A stretch of DNA of 64,000 bases from Nonomuraea sp. SYSU D8015 (lineage in GTDB: Bacteria; Actinomycetota; Actinomycetes; Streptosporangiales; Streptosporangiaceae). Positions within the stretch are counted from its first letter, which is position 1. Every line of letters begins with the position of its first letter. The stretch covers positions 186,001-250,000 of the forward strand of contig NZ_VJYI01000012.1 of NCBI RefSeq assembly GCF_008065375.1, written 5' to 3'. Below are positions 32,362-40,831 of this stretch, piece after piece. A program made the position numbers and the translations under genes. Under the pieces are notes generated by a model, which saw only the letters and a list, made by a program, of their open reading frames with translations, was not told the origin of the DNA and did no database searches.

Positions 32362-33183
32362 TCATGCCAGGCGATGCCGCCCGCTGCCGACGTGGGCGGG
32401 CTCGAAGGGGATCGACTCCACCGGCTCCGTGCGCTGCCGCCGCTGCTGCACGATCCGGGTCGCCAGCACCGCCGACCCCAGCAGGGCGATCGTCAGCGCC
32501 GTCCCCAGCACGTCGGAGGCGGGCGGCGTGGGGCGGACCACGCGCTGGTCCTGCATCGGGACCGTCAGCTCGTGCGCGAACGGGTTGGGCCACAGCAGGT
32601 CCACCCGCGGCTCGTCGGTGTCCGCGGTGGGCTGCTCGGCCACCGGCCGCCCGGTGTCCATCTGCTGCGGACGGCTCTGCGGCGGCGTGGGATCGGCGGT
32701 GGGGACGGTGGAGGACTCCTTGTCGCGGGCGCGCGGCCGGCCCGTGCGGTCGTCGGACGGCGTGGGGCTGGGCGACTGAGTGTCGGGGACGGTGCCGCCC
32801 TCGCAGGCCAGCACCGGCAGGCATACGTCGTTGAGCGTCTCGGGCACCAGCCCGGTCTTGGTCGGGCCGGGCGACGGCTTGGCCGAATCGGAGGGGGACG
32901 CCTTGCCGGTCGGGACCGCTTTGCCGACCTTGCCCAGTACGTCGTCGGTGGTCTCGTCCACGCCGCTGGTCACCGGATCGGTCGCGTCGCCCGTCAGGGA
33001 GTCGACCGTGCCCGTGACCGTCTTCACGACGTCGCACAGGGTGTTGGTCACCCCCGAGAGCAGGCCCTCTTCGCGCGTGCAGTCCTGCGTCGCGGTGGCG
33101 GCCGTCGCGGCGGGCGCCGCACTCGGGACGGCCGCCAGCGCCACCGCGAGCACCCCAGCCGAGATCGCGGTCCTGCTCCCCAT
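32362..33183 (-). CDS. Secreted/surface low-complexity protein with C-terminal membrane anchor
   Basis: The product has 273 residues from ATG 33183, which follows GCAGGAGGGGACGG. The signal peptide is MGSRTAISAGVLAVALAAVP; the mature N-terminus contains Cys residues in TQDCTREEGLLSGVTNTLCDVV and a further pair in NDVCLPVLAC, a Cys pattern that could form two disulfides. A Pro/Ser/Thr-rich middle leads to a C-terminal membrane span (DVLGTALTIALLGSAVLATRIV) and a basic tail. It looks like a type-I surface protein with no recognised family. Two palindromes lie in its upstream region. Function unknown. Confidence 0.72.
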   Translation of the reverse strand: MGSRTAISAGVLAVALAAVPSAAPAATAATATQDCTREEGLLSGVTNTLCDVVKTVTGTVDSLTGDATDPVTSGVDETTDDVLGKVGKAVPTGKASPSDSAKPSPGPTKTGLVPETLNDVCLPVLACEGGTVPDTQSPSPTPSDDRTGRPRARDKESSTVPTADPTPPQSRPQQMDTGRPVAEQPTADTDEPRVDLLWPNPFAHELTVPMQDQRVVRPTPPASDVLGTALTIALLGSAVLATRIVQQRRQRTEPVESIPFEPAHVGSGRHRLA

Positions 33184-33270
33184 CCGTCCCCTCCTGCGTC
33201 GCTTCCGGGGGAAATCTTTATGGACATCGTTCGCTGGACGCAGGCGTTTGGCAGGTAACGTTGCGATTCG

Positions 33271-33304
33271 GTATCGACTAGTGATACACGAGAGAGTCTC
33301 TCGT
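33271..33304. promoter_or_regulatory. Two adjacent palindromes upstream of the surface protein gene
   Basis: GTATC/GATAC (33271-33275 and 33283-33287, 7-bp spacer) is followed immediately by ACGAGAGA-G-TCTCTCGT (33288-33304, perfect 8-bp arms). They lie between the AKR stop (33311) and the surface protein start (33183). They may be operators for the latter or part of an AKR terminator. Confidence 0.45.
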
Positions 33305-33310
33305 TCCCGG

Positions 33311-34258
33311 TCAGTCGAGTGACGACACGTCATCGAGGGCCTCTCGGATCTCTATGGGCAGCACCACGTCCTCGGCCGGCAGGGCCCCGGTGAGCTGCGC
33401 GTGCGTACGGGCGCCGACGATCGCCGAGGCCACGCCCGGCTGGTCGCGCACCCACGACAGGGCCACGGCCAGCGGCGACACCCCCAGCCCGTCGGCCGCG
33501 GTCATGACCGACTCCACCACACGCCGGCTCCTCTCGTCGAGGTACGGGCGGACGAAATCGGCGAAATGCGGCGTCGCGGCCCGTGAGTCGGCCGGGATGC
33601 CGGTGCGGTATTTCCCGGTCAGCACACCCCGGCCCAGCGGCGACCAGGCCAGCACCCCGACGCCGAGGTGCGCGGCCGCGGGCAGCAGCTCGCGCTCCGG
33701 CTCGCGGGCCAGCAGCGAGTATTCGACCTGGGCCGAGGTGATCGGGATGCGGCCGGGGATCATTTTCTGGGTGACCGCGGCGGCGGCCAGCTGCCAGCCG
33801 GTGTAGTCGCACACGCCGGCGTAGACGGCGCGGCCGGAGGAGACGATCGCGTCGAGCGCGGCCAGGGTCTCCTCCAGCGGCACCTCTTCGTCGTACGTGT
33901 GCAGCTGCCACAGGTCGACGTAGTCGAGCCCGAGGCGGTTGAGCGAGTCGTCGACCGCGGCGATCAGGTGGCGCCGGGAGGCGTCGCGCGGCCGGCGCCC
34001 CGCGGGCGTCACCACGGCCTTGGTGGAGATCACCAGCTCGGAGCGCGGCACCGAGTCGCGCAGCAGCCGGCCCAGGAGCCGCTCGGCGTCGCCGCCGGTG
34101 TAGACGTCGGCCGTGTCGACCAGGGTGCCGCCCGCGTCCAGGAACGTGCGGAGCTGGGCGGCCGCCTCGTCCGCGTCGGTGTCACGCCCCCAGGTCATCG
34201 TGCCGAGCCCCAGCCGGGACACCGACAGGCCGCTGTGGCCGACATAGCGCTGCTCCAT
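33311..34258 (-). CDS. Aldo/keto reductase
   Basis: The protein has 315 residues and a complete TIM-barrel AKR. GLGTMTWGRDTDADEAAAQLR opens it, then GGTLVDTADVYTGGDAERLLG (Asp and Tyr of the catalytic tetrad), ELVISTKAVV (Lys) and DYVDLWQLHTYD (His). The NADPH site lies in the C-terminal SAIVGARTHAQL. Typical members reduce aldehydes or ketones, or act on K+ channels as beta-like subunits. ATG 34258 is a clear start. There is no evident operon partner. Confidence 0.92.
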   Translation of the reverse strand: MEQRYVGHSGLSVSRLGLGTMTWGRDTDADEAAAQLRTFLDAGGTLVDTADVYTGGDAERLLGRLLRDSVPRSELVISTKAVVTPAGRRPRDASRRHLIAAVDDSLNRLGLDYVDLWQLHTYDEEVPLEETLAALDAIVSSGRAVYAGVCDYTGWQLAAAAVTQKMIPGRIPITSAQVEYSLLAREPERELLPAAAHLGVGVLAWSPLGRGVLTGKYRTGIPADSRAATPHFADFVRPYLDERSRRVVESVMTAADGLGVSPLAVALSWVRDQPGVASAIVGARTHAQLTGALPAEDVVLPIEIREALDDVSSLD

Positions 34259-34450
34259 GATCCCGCCAGATTACCAACAAGAAACCTGCTCCACCGGGCT
34301 CCCGCACTACTGTTGTTCGTGGTCAACGCCGTAGCGGCAGCCCCCGGGTTGGTGGGCGACGCCGTGGCGGCAGCCCGGGCGTGATCGGGCCGCCGTGAGA
34401 TCGTGATCTCCGGTTTCGACACTGTGATCGACGCCTGCGACACTTGCTGG

Positions 34451-35137
34451 GTGACCACGCTGCTTCTGGCCCGGCACGGGCTGACGGACCTCACCGGGCC
34501 GGTGCTGGCCGGCCGCACCCCCGGGGTGCGGCTGAGCGAGGCCGGCCGGGCGCAGGCCGCCGCGCTCGCCGAGCGCATCGCGGGCGTCAGGCTCGACGCC
34601 ATCGTCTCCAGTCCGCTCGAACGCTGCAGGGAAACGGCCGAGGCGGTCGCCGAGGGCCGCGAGCTCGGCGTCGAGATCGACGAGCGGTTCATCGAGTGCG
34701 GCTATGGCGGCTGGACCGGGCGGCCGCTGAAGGAGCTCGCCCAGGAGCCGCTGTGGCAGGTGGTGCAGGCCCACCCCAGCGCGGCGACATTTCCGGAAGG
34801 CGAGTCGCTGGCCGGAATGCAACATCGGGCGGTCGCGGCGGTCCGGGAGTGGAACCAACGCCTCGGGGAGAAAGCTGTCTACCTGGTTTGCAGCCACGGC
34901 GACGTGATCAAGTCGATCGTCGCCGACGCCCTAGGCCTTCACCTCGATCACTTTCAGCGGATAACAGCCGATCCGGCAGCCCTCACTGTCATTCGCTATG
35001 CCCCCTTGCGCCCCTTTGTTCTCAGACTTAACGATATGGGGGAATTGAGGCTTCCCGAGGATTCGGAGGAGAAAGACGGGGGAGAAAACATCACCGGGAG
35101 CGATGCCGCCGTCGGCGGCGGACCCGGAACCACGTAA
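34451..35137 (+). CDS. Histidine phosphatase superfamily protein, MSMEG_4193 type
   Basis: The protein has 228 residues from GTG 34451 (VTTLLLARHGLTDLTG). The RHG catalytic motif (RHGLTD) is at the start, SSPLERCRETAEAV at about 55, and the second His in VCSHGDVIKSI about 145; FIECGYGGWTGRPLKEL carries the conserved acidic residue. The MSMEG_4193 subgroup is tied in actinomycetes to a conserved neighbourhood with DUF3090, SCO1664 and mshC, which is exactly what follows. Substrate not established. An in-frame start at 34403 lies in a GAGATC/GATCTC palindrome and is less likely. Confidence 0.88.
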   Translation: MTTLLLARHGLTDLTGPVLAGRTPGVRLSEAGRAQAAALAERIAGVRLDAIVSSPLERCRETAEAVAEGRELGVEIDERFIECGYGGWTGRPLKELAQEPLWQVVQAHPSAATFPEGESLAGMQHRAVAAVREWNQRLGEKAVYLVCSHGDVIKSIVADALGLHLDHFQRITADPAALTVIRYAPLRPFVLRLNDMGELRLPEDSEEKDGGENITGSDAAVGGGPGTT

Positions 35138-35146
35138 GGTCAGGCT

Positions 35147-35695
35147 ATGCCGGTCTTCGACTACGACCCACCAGAGAGGTTCGTCGCCGGTGCCGTGGGG
35201 CAGCCGGGCGCGCGGGTCTTCTTTCTGCAGGCCAGGGCCGAGGGCAGACTGACCACGGTGGCGCTGGAGAAGCTCCAGGTCGCCGCGCTCGCGGGCAGGC
35301 TGGAGGAGTTGCTCGACGAGGTGTTGCGCCTCAGCGGGGGCACCGCGCAGGTGCCCGCCCTGGCGCCCGCGGACCTGACCGACGACGACCCTCTCGACGT
35401 GCCCGTCGCGGAGGACTTCCGCGTGGGCACCATGGCGCTGGCATGGGACGCCGAGAGATCTCAGGTGGTGATCGAGGCGCAGGAAGTGATCGACGAGGAG
35501 GACCTCGAGAGCCCCGACCCCGCGGTGCTGCGCGTGCGGATCAGTGCGGGTGCCGCACGCGCCTTCACCCAGCGGGCGCTCCAGATCGTCGCGGCGGGCC
35601 GCCCGCCGTGCCCCTTGTGCGGGCAGCCTCTCGACGCCACCGGGCATGTGTGCGTACGTCTCAACGGATACCGCGGGGGTGAGGCGGCTTCATGA
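35147..35695 (+). CDS. DUF3090 family protein
   Basis: The product has 182 residues. The N-terminus MPVFDYDPPERFVAGAVGQPGARVFFLQAR is diagnostic of DUF3090. A C-terminal CPLCGQPLDATGHVC segment could bind a metal (CxxC plus Cys). It starts ten bases after the phosphatase stop and overlaps the SCO1664-type gene by four bases (ATGA), so the three form an operon. The family is confined largely to actinomycetes and co-occurs with mycothiol genes; molecular function is unknown. Confidence 0.9.
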   Translation: MPVFDYDPPERFVAGAVGQPGARVFFLQARAEGRLTTVALEKLQVAALAGRLEELLDEVLRLSGGTAQVPALAPADLTDDDPLDVPVAEDFRVGTMALAWDAERSQVVIEAQEVIDEEDLESPDPAVLRVRISAGAARAFTQRALQIVAAGRPPCPLCGQPLDATGHVCVRLNGYRGGEAAS

Positions 35696-36456
35696 CCGCT
35701 CCGGAGAGCGAACCGGCCGTCAAACCGTCCAACCCGCCGGGCATGCACGACGAGGAGGCCCTCACACTGCTCCGCGACGGCCGCCTGGAGGTGGCCGGTC
35801 GCCTCGTCGAGGCGACCAACATGACGCTCTACTGCTCGATCAAGCTGGGCGACCGCACGGCCGCCTGCGTCTACAAGCCGGTACGCGGCGAGCGCCCGCT
35901 GTGGGACTTCCCCGACGGCACGCTGGCCGCCCGCGAGGTGGCCGCGTACGAGGTGTCGCAGGCCACCGGCTGGCGCATCGTGCCGCCCACGGTCTACCGC
36001 GACGGCCCCTTCGGCCCCGGCATGGTGCAGCTGTGGATCGACACCGAGCGCGAGATCGACCTGATGCGGCTGGTCAAGAGCCGCAATCCGGTGGTGCGGC
36101 GGATGGCGGTGTTCGACGCGGTGGTCAACAACGCCGACCGCAAGGGGGGCCACCTGCTGCCGCTGCCCACGGGCCACGTGTACGGGGTCGACCACGGGGT
36201 GTGCTTCTCCGTCGAGGACAAACTGCGCACGGTGCTGTGGCAGTGGCGCGGCAAGCCGCTCGCCCGCGAGGCGGTGGCGGTGCTGGCCAAGCTGGAGCGC
36301 GACCTGGAGTCCGGCCCGCTGGGGCGGCGGCTGCGCGAGCTGCTGACGCTGGCGGAGGTCGAGGCCACCTGGCAGCGGGTCAGGCGGCTGCTCGACACCG
36401 GCGTGCACCCGTACCCGTCGGAGGGCTGGCCCGCCATCCCCTGGCCGCCCATCTGA
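35692..36456 (+). CDS. SCO1664 family protein (PI3/PI4-kinase-like fold)
   Basis: The protein has 254 residues. A divergent kinase core is visible: ACVYKPVRGERPLW (the Lys strand), then AVFDAVVNNADRKGGHLL about residue 145 (catalytic D/N region, NNADRK) and YGVDHGVCF (DHG, metal). The substrate is unknown. It overlaps the DUF3090 gene by ATGA. This family, with DUF3090 and MSMEG_4193 phosphatase, marks the mshC neighbourhood in actinomycetes, so a role linked to mycothiol metabolism is a fair inference but not proven. Confidence 0.88.
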   Translation: MTAPESEPAVKPSNPPGMHDEEALTLLRDGRLEVAGRLVEATNMTLYCSIKLGDRTAACVYKPVRGERPLWDFPDGTLAAREVAAYEVSQATGWRIVPPTVYRDGPFGPGMVQLWIDTEREIDLMRLVKSRNPVVRRMAVFDAVVNNADRKGGHLLPLPTGHVYGVDHGVCFSVEDKLRTVLWQWRGKPLAREAVAVLAKLERDLESGPLGRRLRELLTLAEVEATWQRVRRLLDTGVHPYPSEGWPAIPWPPI

Positions 36457-36523
36457 CCTGGGCCTCCGTCCCAAGCCCCGGCCCCGCGTCCTCATGATTG
36501 CGCCCGTTTAATACCCTTTGCCC

Positions 36524-37171
36524 ATGTGCACGCTGATCGTGAGAACCGGGCGGCCGCTGACGCTCATGGGAGTGCGAGACGAGTTCACCGACCGGCCCTG
36601 GGAGGGGCCGGGGGAGCACTGGCCGGAATACCCGGGCGTGATCGGCGGGCGCGACCTCAAGGCCGGGGGCACCTGGCTGGCCGTCCACCCGGCGGCCCGG
36701 CGCGCCGCCGCCCTGCTCAACGCGCACGGCACCCCGGCGCCCGAGACGACCAAGGTCTCGCGCGGCGATCTGGCGCTGCGGGCGGCGCACACGGGGGAGA
36801 TGCCCGACGCCGACCTCACCCGCTACGACCCCTTCCACCTGGTCCTGGCGGACCTGGCGCGGGTGCGGCTGTTCAGCTGGGACGGCGAGCGGCTGACGAC
36901 CTCCGGCCTGCCCGACGGCACCAGTATGGTCGTCAACTCGGGGCTGGACCCGGCCGACGAGCGGGTGGTCGCGTACCTGCCGAGGTTCCGTTCGGAGGCC
37001 TGGCGGGAGCTGATCACGGCGGAGCCCTCCTCCGACCCCGGCGCGCTCATCGTCCGGCACGAGCTGCCCGACGGCCGGATCTTCGCCTCCCTGTCGGTGA
37101 TGGAGGTCGCGCTCGCCCCGGACGGCGTGACGTACGAGTTCACCGACCTGACCGCAGAACGGGACGGATAG
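36524..37171 (+). CDS. NRDE family protein (TANGO2-like)
   Basis: The product is about 215 residues. It begins MCTLIVRTGRPLTLMGVRDEF, where Cys2 after Met is the conserved first residue of NRDE/TANGO2 proteins and may act as an N-terminal nucleophile, and includes GGRDLKAGGTWLAV (the family's GG..D..GGTW motif). An in-frame TTG two codons upstream (36518) is disfavoured because it would bury the Cys. The role in bacteria is unclear. It sits between the SCO1664-type gene and mshC, with a 10-base gap to mshC. Confidence 0.85.
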   Translation: MCTLIVRTGRPLTLMGVRDEFTDRPWEGPGEHWPEYPGVIGGRDLKAGGTWLAVHPAARRAAALLNAHGTPAPETTKVSRGDLALRAAHTGEMPDADLTRYDPFHLVLADLARVRLFSWDGERLTTSGLPDGTSMVVNSGLDPADERVVAYLPRFRSEAWRELITAEPSSDPGALIVRHELPDGRIFASLSVMEVALAPDGVTYEFTDLTAERDG

Positions 37172-37181
37172 GCTCAGGGAC

Positions 37182-38408
37182 ATGAGATCGTGGTCTGCCC
37201 AGAACGTTCCAAAGCTCCCCGGTAAGAGCATTCCGCTGCGTCTCTACGACACCTCGGCCAGGCAGGTGCGGCAGACCGATCCCGGGCCGACCGCCAGGAT
37301 GTACGTCTGCGGCATCACGCCGTACGACGCCACCCACCTCGGCCACGCCAACACCTATCACGCCTTCGACCTGGTCGGCCGGATGTGGCGGGACGCCGGC
37401 CACGAGGTCCACTACACGCAGAACGCCACCGACGTCGACGACCCGCTGCTGGAGCGGGCCGCCCAGACCGGCGTCGACTGGCAGCACCTGGCCGAGCGGG
37501 AGATCGAGCTGTTCCGCGGCGACATGGAGGCGCTGCGGATCCTGCCGCCCCGCGAGTACGTCGGCGTCACCGAGGTCGTCGGCCAGGTGGCCGACCTGAT
37601 CGCCCGGCTGTCGGCCAAGGGCGTCACGTACGTCCTGGGCGGCGACGTCTACTTCAGCGTCGCCGACGCCCCCAAGTTCGGCCAGGTCTCCGGCTACGAC
37701 GAGCAGCAGATGACGACCCTGTTCGCCGAGCGCGGCGGCGACCCGGACCGGGTGGGCAAGCGCCACCCGCTGGACTGGCTGCTCTGGCGGGCGGAGCGGC
37801 CCGGCGAGCCGGCCTGGGAGTCCCGGCTGGGCAGGGGCCGCCCCGGCTGGCACGTCGAGTGCACCGCGATCGCCCTCGACCACCTGGGTGCCGGCTACGA
37901 CGTGGCGGGCGGCGGCTCCGACCTGATCTTCCCGCACCACGAGTGCGGCGCCTCCGAGGGCCACGCGGCCACGGGGGAGTGGCCGTTCGCCAAGTTCTAC
38001 ACCCACGCCGGCATGGTCGGGCTCGACGGCGAGAAGATGTCGAAGTCCAAGGGCAACCTGGTCTTCGTCTCCAAGCTGCGCCAGCAGCACGACCCGATGG
38101 CGGTCCGGCTCGTGCTGCTGGCCCATCACTACCGCGCCGACTGGGAGTACGTCCCCGAGCTGATCGCCGAGGCCGAGCGGCGGCTGGCTCGGTGGCGGTC
38201 GGCGACGGCGCTGTCCTCGGGGCCGCGCGCCGACGACCTGCTGGCCCGGGTACGCGAGCGCCTGGCCGACGACCTCGACTCCCCGGGCGCCCTGGCCGTG
38301 ATCGACGCCTGGGCCGAGGAGGCCCTAGCGACCGGCGGCGACCCCGACCCCGCCGCCCCCGCCCTGGTCAAGGACCTGGCCGACGCCCTTCTCGGCGTCG
38401 CTCTCTGA
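37182..38408 (+). CDS. mshC: Cysteine--1-D-myo-inosityl 2-amino-2-deoxy-alpha-D-glucopyranoside ligase MshC
   Basis: The protein has 408 residues. It is homologous to class-I cysteinyl-tRNA synthetase but with MshC traits. The N-terminus MRSWSAQNVPKLPGKSIPLRL leads into YVCGITPYDATHLGHANTY, where the Cys binds zinc and HLGH is the HIGH motif. A second zinc site is in WHVECTAIALDHLG and PHHECGASE, and KMSKSKGN lies near residue 286. The anticodon-binding tail of CysRS is missing. It makes the amide of cysteine and GlcN-Ins in mycothiol synthesis. The start ATG 37182 lies in a five-gene same-strand block. Confidence 0.94.
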   Translation: MRSWSAQNVPKLPGKSIPLRLYDTSARQVRQTDPGPTARMYVCGITPYDATHLGHANTYHAFDLVGRMWRDAGHEVHYTQNATDVDDPLLERAAQTGVDWQHLAEREIELFRGDMEALRILPPREYVGVTEVVGQVADLIARLSAKGVTYVLGGDVYFSVADAPKFGQVSGYDEQQMTTLFAERGGDPDRVGKRHPLDWLLWRAERPGEPAWESRLGRGRPGWHVECTAIALDHLGAGYDVAGGGSDLIFPHHECGASEGHAATGEWPFAKFYTHAGMVGLDGEKMSKSKGNLVFVSKLRQQHDPMAVRLVLLAHHYRADWEYVPELIAEAERRLARWRSATALSSGPRADDLLARVRERLADDLDSPGALAVIDAWAEEALATGGDPDPAAPALVKDLADALLGVAL

Positions 38409-38422
38409 CGAAAACCGTCGAA

Positions 38423-38450
38423 GCCCCGCACTTCGCACAGGGTGCGGGGC
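38423..38450. terminator. Bidirectional terminator hairpin after mshC
   Basis: GCCCCGCAC at 38423-38431 pairs with GTGCGGGGC at 38442-38450 around a 10-base loop. It lies between the convergent mshC stop (38408) and the stop of the cysteine hydrolase (38458). Confidence 0.75.
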
Positions 38451-38457
38451 GCGATCA

Positions 38458-38997
38458 CTAGACCAGGCAATCGGAGGCGGGGACGATCTCGGCCGACATG
38501 TTGCGCTCCATCATCCGCAGCGCCGCCCGGCCGAGGTCATGGTGGATCGGCGCCACGCAGTCCGGCGGCACCATGATGGAGAACTCGCGGATGTAGCCGT
38601 CCAGCGCGCTGTACAGGATGCACTGCTCGGTCACCTGACCGGTCAGCAACACCGTCCGGGCGTCCCGCCGCCGCAGCAGATACTCCAGCGCGGTCCCGTA
38701 GAAGGCGCTGTGCCGCACCTTGGGCAGGAAGGCGCAGTCCTCCGGCGGCACGATCGGCTCCACGAGCTCCGGGTGCCGTCCCCGCAGCGCCCGCGCCACG
38801 ATGTCCTCCCGCGTCGCGGCGAAGTCCCCGTAGTGGTCGTTGACGTAGATCAGCTCCACGTCGTCGCGCTCGCGCGCCCGGCCGACCAACTCGCCCAGCA
38901 CCGGCACGATCGGTGCGACGTTGCCGGCGAGCTGATCGGCGTCCTTGTGGTCGTACGGGTTGAGCATGTCGATGACGACCATCGCGGTCCGCGGCAC
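38458..38997 (-). CDS. Isochorismatase-like cysteine hydrolase
   Basis: The protein has 179 residues. AMVVIDMLNPYDH holds the first catalytic Asp, LPKVRHSAFYGTALEYLL the Lys, and LLTGQVTEQCILYSALDG the Cys nucleophile near residue 130, so the Asp-Lys-Cys triad of nicotinamidase/isochorismatase-like hydrolases is complete. GTG 38997 starts two bases after the epimerase stop, making this the last gene of the long glycan operon. Its substrate is unknown; a ureido or amide leaving group would fit the fold, and the operon also has a carbamoyltransferase. The link is inference. Confidence 0.85.
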   Translation of the reverse strand: MPRTAMVVIDMLNPYDHKDADQLAGNVAPIVPVLGELVGRARERDDVELIYVNDHYGDFAATREDIVARALRGRHPELVEPIVPPEDCAFLPKVRHSAFYGTALEYLLRRRDARTVLLTGQVTEQCILYSALDGYIREFSIMVPPDCVAPIHHDLGRAALRMMERNMSAEIVPASDCLV

Positions 38998-38999
38998 GC

Positions 39000-39962
39000 T
39001 CAGACCCGCAGCCGTTCGAGCCCGTCGATCGCGGCCAGCTCGGCCGAGAACCACTCGATCGTGCGGCGCAGCCCCTCGCGCGCGGGCACCTGCGCCCGCC
39101 ACCCGAGCCGCTCGGCCGCCAGCGTCGTGTCAGGACGCCTGACCTTGGGATCGTCGGCCGGCCGGTCGATGAACACGATCTCCGACGACGACCCGGTCAG
39201 CTCCTTGATCATCGTGGCCAGCTCGAGCATGGTGACCTCGTCCGGGTTGCCGATGTTGACCGGTCCGGCGAAGTCACTGCGGGCCATGGCCAGGATGCCC
39301 GACACCGTGTCGTCGACGTAGCAGATCGAGCGCGTCTGCGAGCCGTCGCCGGTGATGGTGATCGACTCGCCGGTCAGCGCCTGCCTGATGAACGTCGGGA
39401 TCGCCCGCCCGTCGAACGGGCGCATGCGCGGGCCGTAGGTGTTGAAGATCCGGACGATGCCCGTGTCGGTGCCGCGCGACTGGCGGTAGGCCGTGGTGAG
39501 CGACTCGGCGAAGCGCTTGGCCTCGTCGTACACGCTGCGCGGGCCGACCGGGTTCACATTCCCCCAGTACGTCTCCTTCTGCGGGTGCTCCAGCGGGTCG
39601 CCGTACACCTCGCTGGTCGAGGCCAGCACGAACCTGGCGCCCTTCTCCCTGGCCAGCCCCAGCGCGTGGAGCGTGCCCACGCTGCCCACCCGCAGCGTCT
39701 CTATCGGGTAGCGCAGGTAGTCGGCCGGCGAGGCGGCCGAGGCGAAGTGCAGGACGAGGTCCAGCCGGTCCGGGACGTGCACGAACCCGGTCAGGTCGCA
39801 CTCGATGAGCCGGAACTCCGGACGGTCCATCAGATGCTCGACGTTGCGCGGCCCGCCGGTGAGGAAGCTGTCCATGCAGACGACCTCCGCCCCCTCCTCC
39901 AGCAGCCGCTCGCACAGGTATGAGCCGAGGAACCCGGCGCCCCCGGTGACCAGAGCCCTCAT
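39000..39962 (-). CDS. NAD-dependent sugar epimerase/decarboxylase (UDP-glucuronate decarboxylase-like SDR)
   Basis: The protein has 320 residues. VTGGAGFLGSYLCERLLEEG is the Rossmann site, LVLHFASAASPADYLRYPIETL the extended-SDR motif that resembles UDP-xylose synthase and dTDP-glucose dehydratase relatives, FVLASTSEVYGDPLEHPQKE the Ser/Thr region, and SVYDEAKRFAESL gives catalytic YxxxK. VRIFNTYGPRMRPFDGR is typical of UXS. It likely converts a nucleotide sugar for the glycan operon; which one is not certain. ATG 39962 overlaps the upstream GT9 stop. Confidence 0.88.
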   Translation of the reverse strand: MRALVTGGAGFLGSYLCERLLEEGAEVVCMDSFLTGGPRNVEHLMDRPEFRLIECDLTGFVHVPDRLDLVLHFASAASPADYLRYPIETLRVGSVGTLHALGLAREKGARFVLASTSEVYGDPLEHPQKETYWGNVNPVGPRSVYDEAKRFAESLTTAYRQSRGTDTGIVRIFNTYGPRMRPFDGRAIPTFIRQALTGESITITGDGSQTRSICYVDDTVSGILAMARSDFAGPVNIGNPDEVTMLELATMIKELTGSSSEIVFIDRPADDPKVRRPDTTLAAERLGWRAQVPAREGLRRTIEWFSAELAAIDGLERLRV

Positions 39963-40831
39963 GACGTGACCTCCAAGGCAGCGTCGACGACTTCGGAAAC
40001 TTCGATCTTCAGCAGGCCCGGATCGACCCGCTGGCCGTGCGGGTCTCCCCGATGGCCCGCCCACAACGCCACGTGCCGCCACCCGGGCGGCGGACCCCAC
40101 AACGCGGGCGAAACCGGCCCGAACAGCACCACCGACGGCACGCAGAACGCCGTCGCCAGGTGCGCGACCCCGGTGTCGCCGCAGACCACCAGCTTGGCCC
40201 TGCTGACCAGGTCGATCAGGTCGGCCATCCGGGTCTGCCCGGCCAACATCCGCTCCGGCGGCAGCCCGGCCAGCTCGGCGACCTTCCTGGCGATGGGGAC
40301 CTCCTCCGCGTTGCCGGTGACCACCACGTCCTCCAGCGCGGCCGCGACCTTCGCGAACCGCTCGGGCGGCCAGCGTCGTGCCGGATACGCGGCGCCCGGA
40401 TGCACGATCGCCGGCCCCGTGCGGTCGGAGATGCCGAGCGTCAGGTCCGTGGGATCGGCGGGGATGCCGTGCCACTCCAGCAGCCCGCACCACCGCCGCA
40501 CCTCGTGCACGCCGTCCTGCCAGGCCGGCCCGGTGCCGAAGCTGATCAGCCGCCCCGGTTCCGTGCGGCGCAGCGCCTCGATGCTCTGCGGCCCCTTCCC
40601 GTGCAGGTTGACCGCGATGTCCGGCCGATGGAACGGCACCGGCCCCGGCCCCGACACGTCCACCTGGTCATCCACGGCGCCGATCAGCGGCAGCAGGGCG
40701 TCCAGCGCCCGCGGCGCCGCCAGCGTGATGCGGTGCCGCGGGAACGCCTGGCGCAGGGCCCGCAGCGCGGGCACGGTCGTGAGCAGGTCGCCCAGCCCGA
40801 GCCCGCGCAGCACCAGGAGCTCTAGGGCCAT
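39959..40831 (-). CDS. Glycosyltransferase family 9 protein (heptosyltransferase-like), first copy from operon 3' end
   Basis: The protein has 290 residues. LELLVLRGLGLGDLLTTVPALRAL is the GT9 N-terminal signature, and AIVHPGAAYPARRWPPERFAKV is the acceptor/ADP-heptose-binding motif. VVCGDTGVAHLATAFCVPSVVLFGPVSPALWGPP is the C-terminal GDTGxxHxA box. GT9 enzymes transfer heptose from ADP-heptose, which fits the HldE and GmhA genes two and three positions upstream. The ATG at 40831 overlaps the SDR gene by ten bases. No membrane span, so it acts at the inner face. Confidence 0.9.
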   Translation of the reverse strand: MALELLVLRGLGLGDLLTTVPALRALRQAFPRHRITLAAPRALDALLPLIGAVDDQVDVSGPGPVPFHRPDIAVNLHGKGPQSIEALRRTEPGRLISFGTGPAWQDGVHEVRRWCGLLEWHGIPADPTDLTLGISDRTGPAIVHPGAAYPARRWPPERFAKVAAALEDVVVTGNAEEVPIARKVAELAGLPPERMLAGQTRMADLIDLVSRAKLVVCGDTGVAHLATAFCVPSVVLFGPVSPALWGPPPGWRHVALWAGHRGDPHGQRVDPGLLKIEVSEVVDAALEVTS

